Assembly (NCBI GenBank): GCA_003868215.1
Contig: QWDQ01000035.1
Span: 1-64,000 of the forward strand
Length of the DNA stretch: 64,000 nucleotides
Direction: 5' to 3'
Source: Pseudophaeomoniella oleicola
Lineage: Eukaryota; Ascomycota; Eurotiomycetes; Phaeomoniellales; Phaeomoniellaceae
Shown: in pieces, positions 48,196 through 58,139 of the stretch
How positions within the stretch are numbered: position 1 is the stretch's first letter
Layout of the letters: each line of letters opens with the position of its first letter
Position numbers and translations under genes: made by a program
Notes under the pieces: model-generated
Seen by the model: only the letters and a program-made list of their open reading frames with translations
What the model was told of the DNA's origin: nothing
The model's database searches: none

Positions 48196-50109
48196 ATGTC
48201 CTCTGCCTTTTATATTAGCTTTCTAGCACTTCTTCTGCTTTGCTGGTGCATGTTTGACGTCCAACGGGAAGTTTCATATGGGATTGGACTCTCTAGTTCG
48301 CATTTATACAATATGTTACGACGAAAACTGTTTGGTATGACGGTCGTCTCCTCCATGTTTTCGATCTACGCCAATGCTTCAAACTCTCCTTGTAAGTGTT
48401 TCCCAGGGGATACCTGCTGGCCAAACAGACAAACATGGCATGACTTCAACGAGACACTTGGTGGTAAATTGATCGCAACCACTCCTCTGGCATTGCCGTG
48501 TCATGCTCCAAGCTACAATGCATCAGCATGCTTAGAATTGCAGCAAGAGTGGCTCCTGCCGGAGATACAGTGAGATTCAGACATTTGCTGCTCGGATGTT
48601 CCACAGAACACTTACCTCCTACAGTTACGAAAGCTCTTCGTCAGTCATGGCTCCCTGGTTCACCAACGAGAGTTGCACACCATTTTCTTTGGCCAACACA
48701 TCGTGTGTTCTTGGAAACTACATTGATTACGCTGTTAACGTCAGCGAGCCAACAGATGTCGCCAAGGCGATCCAATTCGCTTCTGATTACAACATCAGGT
48801 TTGTTATACGCAACACTGGTCATGACTATAACGGCAAGTCAACGGGGGCTGGTGCTTTAGGCGTATGGATGCATCACATGAAATCAATTAACTTCCTTGA
48901 CTGGGACGACACGCATTATCATGGTAGAGCAATCAAACTCGGTGCTGGAGTACAAGGCATCGAAGCATACACGGCGGCAAGCCAGCATAATCTGAGTGTT
49001 GTCGGCGGAGAATGCCCGACCGTTGGTATCGCAGGAGGATACTCTCAAGGTGGCGGGCATTCCGCACTTGCCAGCAGATACGGTCTTGCTGCAGATCAGA
49101 CTCTGGAATTTGAGGTCGTGACCGCTGAAGGCGAGATGCTCACAGTTAATCGTGACAACAGTCATTCTGATCTTTATTGGGCACTGAGCGGTGGCGGGGG
49201 AGGTAAGTCGTAGATGAGATTATACAGGACGATCCGCTGACTAGACTAGGCTCGTACGCGGTCGTCCTCTCAATGACCTCGAAAGCACATCCTGATGTCC
49301 ATACGGCAGGTTTGAATCTCACATTTACCTCCGACAATATCACACAAGATGCCTACTATTCCGCTATTTCGAAATTTCACGCTACTTTACCTCAAGTTGT
49401 TGATTCCGGCGTCATGAGTGTTTGGTACTTCACCAACGCATCATTTTCGATTTCGCCAATGACCGCTCCTGGTCTCACGGTGGCAGAGCTCGAAGCTCTC
49501 ATTGCACCTTTCATCGATCACCTTATGCGGACCGGTATCAACTACACTCTTTACGCTGAGGATTTCTCCGGATACCTCCAGGAGTATCAAGGCATGCAGG
49601 GCGCCATAGAGGTTGGTATAGCACAATATGGAGGCTGGCTTATGCCGCGAAGCGTGATACTCAACGACAACACGAATTTGACAAGAGCCTATCGCTCAAT
49701 CAACAGTCAAGGAGGTCAGTTCATTGGTATTGGTGTCAATGTATCCCAGGCTGTAGTAGGTGACGTGTACAATGCCGTTCTACCAGCTTGGCGGGACACT
49801 TTGATAGATACCGTCGTGACGACGCCGTACACCTTCAACGACCGGGCTGGAATGATTGCAAATCAGATGAAGATGACATCCAACTTCATACCATCCCTCG
49901 AGGCCTTAGCTCCAGAGTCAGGAGCATATTTGAGTGAGTCCGACTTCCAGCAGCCGAACTGGAAGAGCGCTTTCTATGGGGCAAACTACGATAGGTTACT
50001 GGCCATCAAGAACAAGTATGATCCAGGTCACTTTTTCTATGCCTTGGGTGCCGTTGGATCTGATTACTGGATTGTTGACCCGACGGGAGGTCGCATGTGT
50101 AAAGCTTGA
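48196..50109 (+). CDS. Secreted FAD-linked oxidoreductase (BBE-type)
   Basis: A berberine-bridge-enzyme-like flavoprotein that probably oxidises a carbohydrate or secondary metabolite. Exons 48196-48569, 48625-49202 and 49250-50109 encode 603 residues; the introns are 55 and 47 bp. The PCMH FAD domain contains [13 protein letters not shown], with the His (about 191), and [20 protein letters not shown], with the Cys (about 255), that together hold FAD by two covalent bonds in this family. The C-terminal BBE motif is [18 protein letters not shown]. Many NxS/T sites and an N-terminal hydrophobic stretch ([15 protein letters not shown]) fit secretion. The start is uncertain: later Mets (near 48315 and 48339) could give a shorter signal peptide. 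No partner biosynthetic genes lie nearby. Confidence 0.88.
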
Positions 50110-50867
50110 TGGGGAAAAGTATAAGAGAAAAGATTGATCTGGGAGTGAAGCGATACAACATGAATGGAAACGAAGGGAAATGGTATTAATGACTGCGACT
50201 TCGGATGGGCACAAGTCCACTTCGCTGATCTACTAGAAAGTCAAGATTACCACCTGACCCGGCTTCTGCAGAGCATGAAAGGGGTGACTACTAGGTAGTA
50301 GATTTGCTCCGAGGCGTAGATAAGGAAGATCAAACGATCTCCGGTATACTTTACAGTCCCGATCAGCACCGTATACCGTAGTAGACGGCTACTGAGGGTT
50401 ATGAAGTGATATGTGCATTGATATGCCGAGGCATCATATGCTGCTGTATTCAGGAGTGGGATCACGGACGAGATGGTAGATAGAATCAATTCGTCCGTGG
50501 CTCCGTCCGAAAGATCCGAAACATCTAGATGAACCGAGGAATAATACAGTAATATTTGTCACTGTAAGATCATTGCATCATCACATTTACCTACCCATTA
50601 CTGTACTGCTGACTGTACTGTTGATTGTCAGCGCAAAGACACAACCGCAACCACATACGTTCAAAGACTCAGAAAGATAGAGATAGTTGATAAACAGGAG
50701 CTGTGTGTCTTCTTTCTCTTTTCTCTTTTCTCGTTTCTCATTTCTATCTTTCCATTGGATATCCTAGTCCACACTGCGTTGCATCAGAAGAGTATCAAAA
50801 GAAATCAAAGGAGATCATACTGAAGGCTCTAAGACAATTCACTTCGGCGAAAGAACACGGCTCTAGG
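50110..50867. other. Intergenic, leader of DUF4336 gene
   Basis: Tandem spacer between the BBE oxidase and the DUF4336 gene. It contains a TACTGTACTGCTGACTGTACTG repeat-like stretch near 50599-50622 and a CT-rich leader (50707-50752). The frame of the next gene is open back to 50703 but lacks an earlier ATG. Confidence 0.65.
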
Positions 50868-51734
50868 ATGGCTCCAAGTCACCTAGACAATGTCTCCGCC
50901 TCAGCGGCCAAATTGTTCCCAGGCAGCCCCTCTACCGTGATGGTGATACGCGACATAACTCCCAACCTCACCACGTTATCAGTACCATTCGCTCGTTTCG
51001 GACGCATCCATCTAGGTGGACGGGGGACAATCGTCCGTCTCCAGTCCGGTGGTCTCGCCGTCTTCTCGCCTGTCGCACTTACAACAGAAGTCGAATCGAA
51101 GCTCTCCGCCCACGGCAACAAGGTACAGTACCTCATCGCACCCGACTTCGAGCACCACATCTTTCTGGGCCCATGGGCGAAGGCCTACCCGTCCGCTGAG
51201 GTCATAGCCGTAGGGGGCCTCCCCGAAAAAAGGGACAAAGACCCAAAGATCGCAGGCCTCAAGTTCCACCACATCTTCACGAAGGAAAACAAACTTGACT
51301 ACAAGATCGGCGGCGACTTCGACCGCGAATTCGACTACGAATACGTCGACGTGCACGTCAACAAAGAACTCGTCTTCTACCACCGCCCCACCAAAACCGT
51401 CATCGAAGCCGACATCCTCTTCAACCTCCCACCGACCGAACAATACTCCCACGCGACCCCCGACCAAGTCTCGCAACTCAACAAAGGCATCCTGCAGAAA
51501 ATCTTCAACACGATGATGAGCGCGCAAGGCACCGCGATCTGGCAGAAGCGCTTCCTCTGGTACATGGCCGGCGCGAAGGACCGGAAGGGCTTCGGCGAGA
51601 GCGTACGCAAGATGGACAAGTGGGACATTGAGCGCATCATCCCCTGCCATGGCGACGTCATCGAGGGCCCCGACGCAAAAGCCACCTGGGACAAGGTATT
51701 CGAATGGTTCCGAGAAGGCAAAAAGAGCAAGTAG
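50868..51734 (+). CDS. DUF4336 protein, metallo-hydrolase-like
   Basis: An intronless gene for 288 residues from the first in-frame ATG. The match to DUF4336, a family distantly like metallo-beta-lactamases, rests on YLIAPDFEHHIFLGPWAKAY, the ADILFNLPPTEQYS segment and IIPCHGDVIEGPDAKATW. The substrate is unknown. Codons from about 51160 onward end in C or G far more often than in neighbouring genes, which also leaves a long open frame on the opposite strand (51012-51842). Such bias suggests high expression or a different history; the sequence does not decide between them. Confidence 0.85.
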   Translation: MAPSHLDNVSASAAKLFPGSPSTVMVIRDITPNLTTLSVPFARFGRIHLGGRGTIVRLQSGGLAVFSPVALTTEVESKLSAHGNKVQYLIAPDFEHHIFLGPWAKAYPSAEVIAVGGLPEKRDKDPKIAGLKFHHIFTKENKLDYKIGGDFDREFDYEYVDVHVNKELVFYHRPTKTVIEADILFNLPPTEQYSHATPDQVSQLNKGILQKIFNTMMSAQGTAIWQKRFLWYMAGAKDRKGFGESVRKMDKWDIERIIPCHGDVIEGPDAKATWDKVFEWFREGKKSK

Positions 51735-52472
51735 AGAGCCAAATTCCCCCCTCCCGAAATCAATTGTAATTGCAACAAGAAAGATTGGAGTTCTTTGAGC
51801 GAGTGACTGACTGAATTTCCAAATCACATAATACCCATCCATACCTTACTTTTAACGAACTCGAGTGGCGGCATTCTCGCGAGTCAGGCGTCTATTTTCC
51901 TTCTTTCCTTTTATAAAAGACATGGAGGAGGAGGAGGAGGAGGTGGCAAAGCGAACACCTGAAATAAATAATGCGTTTTCCAGAGGGGAGTACATATATT
52001 CACCTATTCTTTTTTTTTGGGGGGGGGGAGGGGGGGAGGATACTCACAAATCTTGATATACGTAGATATACTAATAATAATAAAATACATCAAACCCGCC
52101 CAAAGAAGACACCCCCCTTTCAAGTAGAATAAGAATACGATATATCCTCACGGCAATTCTCACAAGAAATCTATCTGACTCGTGAAGTTGTTTTCGAAAA
52201 GAGAAAAAAATATTTGATTTAAGATAGTCAGATAGCAATTGCAAGCAAGCCATGCGTGTGCGTGAATGCATGCCCCTTTAGAAAAAGACTCCCAACTTAC
52301 GACTAGACACGACTAGCTAAATAAGGCGGATAGGAGACAATGGCGTCTCCAGACTCCTGCATCTTCTTCCATGTTAGAGTCAGCCAGCCAGCCAGCCAGC
52401 CAGCCAAAACCCAAATCGGACCGCTGTCCTTCTCAAACCCAAAAGGCGGCCCACAACACTGCACTGCATCCC
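51735..52472. other. Convergent intergenic region
   Basis: 3' flanks of the DUF4336 gene and IWS1. It contains a GGA run (about 51923-51944), a poly-G tract (about 52018-52038) and a (CAGC)6 tract (52381-52405). No gene is seen. Confidence 0.85.
52381..52405. repeat. (CAGC)6 microsatellite
   Basis: Tandem four-base repeat in the 3' flank of IWS1. Confidence 0.95.
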
Positions 52473-53733
52473 TTATCTCCGTTGACTGCCTATAAAGTTA
52501 CTCTGCGGTACAATTGTGTAACTGGTAACGCCTTGAGGAACCCTGGCCCGATTGCTGACCTTTTCACCAGGGGCCACGCCAACACCGCTCTTCTTGGGCA
52601 AACTAGCCATCGGTCTGGACGCCACCGTAGTTTGAGAACTGGCTTTCTTCTGCTCGTATGCGTTGTAGTTTGCGGTCTCGTAGTACTTCTTGCTGTAATC
52701 ATCGCTTCGTTGGAGGATGGGCCGTGACCATTCGGCAAGGAGTTTCTCGGCTTGTCTCTTGATTGCGAGTTCCGGCCGCTTGGACTTGGTGTAGAAGAGT
52801 ATGACTTTACCGATCCCAGAAGCGATCAGAGTTTCTTTGTTCATGGGGAGCTTAGCGAGACAAGCAAAAAGGTCACGCTGGATATTGTAGGCTGGAAGCG
52901 AGCCGTCGACGTTCGGCTCCAGGAAGAAACGGACAGCTTCTAGGAGGTTAGTCTCGGGATCAGTCAAGGTTGAAATGTACGTGTTGCGGTTGAGGAGAGC
53001 CACAACTTCTGGAAGCATTTTCAACTTGTGTGTGGCAGGTCGGCCTTCGTTTCGAGCCTCTGCATCGGCTTGAGCAGCAGCAGTCATTCGGCGACGCATA
53101 TCATCGATCTCCGCATCGGCTGCGGCTTCAAGGTCCTTATCCTGGGTTAGCTCAAGTCACTCTCATGGAAGACGGATGCCATACAATTTCACCATGATTT
53201 CTTCGTCTCTGTTTGGACGTCCTCTTGATAGCTGCATCCATGGCCTTGTCCAGGGCTCTTCTTCGTCGTGTCTCATCGCTGAGTTGTGCCTCGTCAATAT
53301 CATCGTCATATTTCTTCCTCTCCTTCCTCTCGCCCGGCTCCTTTGCCTTTCTAGCCCTTCTGCCCTCAACCTGATCGCCATATTGGAATCCTTCATCACT
53401 GTCCGCTCTCTGCTTACGAGACTTTCGCGGCTTTTCCCTTGTGCCCTCTTTCTTCTTCTTCGGTCTAGGTTCCTCTCCCTCAGCCCTCTTTCGTTTTGAA
53501 GCCTTGATAGACTTGTTCAGGGTTTCGAAGTCTGGCGCAATAGCAACTGCACTGGGATCGAAATCGGCAAATTGCGCTTCGTCGACCTCTGAAAGCAGTG
53601 ATTCGTCATCCGAGTCATCTGCAGCAGCGTTGAATTGAGGACTTGTATCATCGAGAGCATCATCATTATCAGATGGGCGGTCATCGCCTAACGCCTCAGC
53701 TGGTGGCAGATCTGCATCTGGAGAGGCAGACAT
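52473..53733 (-). CDS. iws1: Transcription elongation factor IWS1/SPN1
   Basis: A nuclear factor that binds Spt6 and RNA polymerase II and acts in elongation and mRNA export. Exons 53733-53185 and 53141-52473, split by a 43 bp intron (GTATGG...CCCAG), give 405 residues. The N-terminal half is acidic then strongly basic and disordered (KRKRAEGEEPRPKKKKEG). After the junction GEI-DKDLEAAADAEIDDMR comes the conserved TFIIS N-terminal (LW) domain, about residues 215-330. It includes HKLKMLPEVVALLNRNTY, a segment ending FLEPNVDGSLPAYNIQ, and KVILFYTKSKRPELAIKRQA followed by WSRPILQR. It lies head to head with TOM5 across 382 bp. Confidence 0.94.
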
Positions 53734-54115
53734 TGCCTCTTGGAATTTGTGAGTCTAGGTTTGAGAGGGGAAAGATAGTCCTTGATCTGATGGTTTCTCG
53801 AGATTGCAAAACCTTGAGTAATTTGAAACGGGCAATGAATCTCGGACGACTTTGGTCAAATATGAAAGAATGTCAGAAAATGTCTTTACGTGAAGTCCTT
53901 TGTTGCTTTGGTGAAGGGTTGATGGCATCCAGGAAATACAGCGGCGCGACTTCCGTCCTCCGCTCCGCAAAGCTTGGACTATTGGACATGTGCCTGGAAA
54001 TTTATTGCATCGTCATTGTAACTTGAAGCATCAGCAGTCAAACACCAAAAACCCAACGAGATCTTTTACTATCGCCATCTGAAAGCGCTGTTTCAGTAAT
54101 AGAAAATCAGCAATC
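53734..54115. promoter_or_regulatory. Divergent promoter region, IWS1/TOM5
   Basis: 382 bp lie between opposing start codons. Short frames here have no recognisable domain. No TATA box is obvious. Confidence 0.55.
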
Positions 54116-54503
54116 ATGTTTGGAATGCGTAAGAGACCTGTTTACATGTCACGCATCTATTGTTGCTAATTGTAACACAGCAGCGGAACAGCCCTCTAAG
54201 GAGCAGCTTCAGGTACGACTTATTAGAATTTTGCGACCTCATTCTTTGTCACAGCGCATACTCGTCGATCCGTCGACCCGCGACACTCTATCTAGCCGTT
54301 GGCTACCCTGGTCTGTCTGGAGTCTAACTGACATCTTTAATCACTAGGTCGCAGAGCAGGAAGCCTATGGGGAGGTCAAGTTCTTCGCTACCGTGTGTTT
54401 GGTGCTGTACTCTGGTATGTCTCTCAACTTCTATCGCTTTGTATGGCCGCTTATTATCTCCTTAGCACCACACTTCATTGACTATGTCAAGAAGTTGATA
54501 TAG
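54116..54503 (+). CDS. tom5: Mitochondrial import receptor subunit Tom5
   Basis: A tiny tail-anchored subunit of the TOM complex in the outer mitochondrial membrane. I rebuilt it from four exons: 54116-54128, 54181 or 54184-54212, 54348-54414 and 54466-54503. The product is 48 or 49 residues: MFGMP(A)EQPSKEQLQ, VAEQEAYGEVKFFATVC and LVLYSAPHFIDYVKKLI. It matches yeast Tom5 (50 residues, start MFGLP), with an acidic N-terminal part and one C-terminal membrane helix ending in Lys residues. The first acceptor is a tandem ACAGCAG; either AG keeps the frame and changes one Ala. All introns have GT-AG ends, and TGCTAAT and TCTAACTGAC branch points are visible. No exon is longer than 67 bp. Confidence 0.9.
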
Positions 54504-54787
54504 ATACTGCTGGAGCGGGAGATTATGTGATGGGATCGGAGACATCGCATCAGAAACGTGGCTTTGTGGTACATCAGTGCACGTATACAGCCTGGAGATG
54601 CGCTGCAAGCATTGATAGATGCTTCCAGAATTTGTGCATGTGGCACTTGCAGAAGAAAAGCGAACATTGAGAACGTGCATGCTCGATTTCATGCGCGTAG
54701 CATGGCACAGTGTACATTAGACATTGTACATTATCCAGTAGAGACGCCTAGACCCCCAAACCAAATGAACGCTCAGTAATGCATGCT

Positions 54788-56251
54788 CTATCGTATGCCA
54801 TCGGTACCAGCCTTTTCCCAATCCGCGAACTCATCCTGCACAAGCTTGAGTTCCTTTTGCAAATGTCGTAACTGCGTGTCATATGCTTGTAGAGCCTGCG
54901 ATGCCTGCGTCAGTATAGACAAGAGAAAGAAAGATTGCAACTTACATTCTTAGCTGCCTTAATAGTAGCGTCATCTAAACCTTCGTCCTCTCCGTTCGCG
55001 ATGGGCGTAGTCCTCTCTATGTCATGCTGTAGCTGTTTCGACCTCTCCCTAATGCCGATCATTCTAGCCCAAATCTCTTGTTCTCGTCCGTACACCGTTG
55101 GATCAAAAACCTCGCGCTCGAGCTTCTCCAACTTGAGCTTCAACTCTTCCTCTGCATTGTCCATGGCGTAACCTCTGCTCCTGAGAATTTGTATCTTGGC
55201 TGCAAGGGCCAATATACGTTGACTTGCGACAACATGTTTTCTCTTGCATTCTGCGAGCCTTGAGGCCACTGATTGGTTATGAGTCTCCAACTGAGCATCC
55301 AAGCTTGCATTGATCTCATGCAGGCGGATTTGACAATATTGAATAAATTGACGTTGTACCTGAGCTCGTTTGCCAATCTCGAAGAAACCTTTTGCTAGAG
55401 CTGGGACGTAGTCAGGTCCAGGACGCTTGAGAATGGCTTCCTCCCATTTGTCAGGATCCTCCCCTTCTCCGGGTTGGTAGAATGGAGCATTCTGCTCATC
55501 GACCTTCTGGTAGAGATAAGTTCGGAATGGTGATGATAGATTAGTAGGGTTCCATTTCTCAGCTAAAAGTTGTATCTGAGCCGGTATTGTGCGGTATATT
55601 GCTACATTGATTAGCAGGGACAACCCAAATACTGGCTCATGACTTACATCCAACTCCTCTCCCTTCCTCCCACAGAGGCTTCGCGGTCGTTTGGCCATCC
55701 TGTTGCTGTTTGCTTTGACCAAATTGTAATTGTGGCCCAGCCTGTGACTGTCCCAACTGCTGTTGCTGCTGTTGTGGTTGCTGCGTGCTTTGCCCGAAAC
55801 CCCCATACAGGCTTCCAGTCGGCGCTGGTTGGGATGCTTGTGCACTCTGACCAAGTCCACCAAACAAACTTCCTGACTGAGGTGGTTGATTCTGCTGTTG
55901 TGTATTCTGCCCAAGGCCGCCGAATAGACCACCCGATTGAGACGGTTGTGACTGCTGGTTGGTATTTTGTCCAAATCCACTGAAAGCACCACCAGATTGC
56001 GCAGGTTGCGGTTGTGTTTGCGTTGACTGTCCAAAAAGCCCTCCAGATGGTTGAGTTTGCCCTGACGCACCGAATAAACCTCCACTCTGTTGTGGTTGGG
56101 AAGATCCAAACAATCCCCCGGACTGCTGCGGTTGACTTGTGGTACTGGCACCAAACAAGCTTGATCCTGACTGCCCCTGCGCCGAAGCGCCGAAAGGAGG
56201 TTTGTTCTGTTGCGTTGAATTTGTATTACCGAAGCCAAATAACGACGACAT
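54788..56251 (-). CDS. nup57: FG nucleoporin NUP57/NUP54
   Basis: A central-channel nucleoporin that forms the Nsp1-Nup57-Nup49 (Nup62-54-58) complex. Exons 56251-55648, 55601-54946 and 54904-54788 give 458 residues; the introns are 46 and 41 bp. The N-terminal 190 residues carry many GLFG/FG repeats separated by Gln/Ser/Pro spacers. After the first junction come SIYRTIPAQIQLLAEKWNP and the Nup54 alpha-helical domain (FRTYLYQKVDEQNAPFY, RRQFIQYCQI-type helices), then long coiled coils to the C-terminus (LHKELKLVQDE-like, ending DGIR). The 41 bp intron still shows a CTGAC branch point. The exon 1 region is open in a second frame because of its repeats. Confidence 0.94.
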
Positions 56252-56712
56252 GGTGGTGGCAGGGGGAGAGACAGGCGCGCGATCGCGGTGTCAGCTGCCT
56301 AGGTTCGTCACTCTTTCTCCTATGTCATTGGTTGCAGAATACGACGCGGATAAGGAGCCCTGAGGATGTAAATAGTGTTGAACCACGTGTTGATGCCTCT
56401 ACTGTCGCGAACCAGAGTTGTATTACTCTTCTTACCAAATAAGTAGCATCCAAATAATTCATTGAAATCGCGGAGAAGCTTCAAAGCTTGGCGTGATGGC
56501 CTTGTTCAGCCCGGGGAGACCGCAAATAAAGAGAGAGCTTGGCGCGTTCAGAGCTACAATGCCGTAGTAGATCAATTCGGCCGCCGCAAAGCTCCGCAGC
56601 TTTTGAACCTCACCTCCAACGTGAGTTCAATTGGGAGTCGTGGAACATTTGCGATTCTCAACAAATATCACCATCAAACAAAGGATTAACACCCATCTGA
56701 GAGTCGCCCAAG
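56252..56712. promoter_or_regulatory. Divergent promoter region, NUP57/NUZM
   Basis: 461 bp lie between head-to-head start codons. A 75-codon frame at 56462-56689 begins with TTG and has no recognisable domain; it is probably part of the NUZM leader. Confidence 0.55.
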
Positions 56713-57469
56713 ATGACTTCCAGGGAGGCACGGTACGCACGGGAATGCTCATATCGATGGACTGCTGCTAAGTCCATGTCTGCAGGTTCAACCAAAAGGT
56801 CCTTGTGGACCCGACTCCTATGCCCTCTCATATCCCTCCAGTGGAAGAGGTCGGAGCCAGTTCTGCCCCATTGGCTAGCGCTTCATTCTTCATTGGTGCT
56901 AGATGTCGGCCATACAATGATGACTTCATGCAATGCAAGACCGAAGCGCACGGCCGAGGAGAGCTTGAATGTCTGAAAGAGGGAAGGAAGGTTACAAGAT
57001 GTGCTGCCAGCGTGTACGTGACCTCCACGTGAAAGGCTGATTAAGCTAGAGGACAGCAGTTAATATGAGTGTGATGGAACAGACTGAAGGACCTCAACAC
57101 ACACTGCCTCCAAGAGTTCCGGGCCCATTGGGAATGCCTAGAAAACAAGAATCATCAATTATGGCAATGCAGAGTCCCCGAAAGATCACTGAACAAATGC
57201 GTATTCGACAAGATGGTCAGTATACTATTTTTATTCCCTTACGGCCATCATGCCATTGTCTAACGCTTCTATGTACCAAACAGAAACTCGCAAAAGAAAT
57301 ACCCGACACACCGGCGAATGTCGAACCTGTCCACCTCCGCGACTACCAGATCTACGCCGACAACCCCTACGTCGTCGGTGGACCTTGGTACCTATTCGGA
57401 CTGTGGAAGAGCTCAGCTGCTCCAAAGACTCCAGCAGCACCATCATCTTCTTCAGCTCCCGTCGCATGA
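56713..57469 (+). CDS. nuzm: Complex I 20.8 kDa subunit (NDUFA8/NUZM, CHCH)
   Basis: An accessory subunit of NADH:ubiquinone oxidoreductase on the intermembrane-space side. Exons 56713-56732, 56786-57013, 57083-57215 and 57284-57469 encode 188 residues; the introns are 53, 69 and 68 bp. The 20 bp first exon joins as MTSREAR-FNQKVLVDPTP. Cysteine-rich CHCH motifs follow: ARCRPYNDDFMQCKTEAHGR with ECLKEGRKVTRCAAS, then LNTHCLQEFRAHWECLENKN with LWQCRVPERSLNKC. The C-terminus (RDYQIYADNPYVVGGPWYLF) ends in an Ala/Ser/Pro tail. All CX9C-type cysteines expected for twin CHCH domains are present. There is no presequence, which fits Mia40-dependent import. Confidence 0.95.
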
Positions 57470-58139
57470 TTTATACCGCCTCCCAATACATGAAGCCGAC
57501 ACGAACAATCGAAAGCCAAACACCCCAATTCAGCAGTAAATGGGACCCAGATACGGAAACAGAAAGATGAGAGAATATGGAAATGTGTCTTCCATGATTT
57601 CCACTTGGCATATAGATGGCTGGGTTCCATCAAAGGCATGAAATCATTATCATCGTCCTATTTGTATATAACGTCGGAACAAAAGGTGTTTCTCTTTTTT
57701 GTTGTCTAGCAACCAAATCCAATCTAAAGATTCGAAAAAAGACTACTCTTTCTTCCCCATTCCTTGTGGAAGTTCCCTTTTCCCAGCCCGCACGCACATC
57801 CATGCCTCACGTCATCAGTAAAGATTAATCTTAATCTTGCTGGGTACGTTCCAAGATTCATCATAGAAGTGGCAGTCATGCATATGAATATATGGACTTT
57901 GATACACTATATAGTAAGATATGATACGATACGCTATGCTTGAAAAGTAAGAAATGGGAGGAGCTTGGAAAGGATCAGTGGATCATGTTAGGCAAGGGTT
58001 GAGAGAAGGGTGTGCTGGTTGGGAAATAGATATAGATCGAAGCTCTGGGGAAAGATCATGGGTCCTTTTCCGTTTGAGGCTGCTGACGAATTGTGGTAGG
58101 AACATGTTGGTTCCCGCATGTATGAAAGGGTTGGAGAGA
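57470..58139. other. Convergent intergenic region
   Basis: 3' flanks of the complex I gene and DOA10. No gene or notable repeat is seen. Confidence 0.75.

Noticed and set aside
51012-51842. 276-codon minus-strand frame
   Set aside because: It is antisense to the DUF4336 gene and explained by that gene's C/G-ending codons; it has no known domain.
56462-56689. 75-codon plus-strand frame between NUP57 and NUZM
   Set aside because: It starts with TTG, has no domain and lies where the NUZM leader should be.
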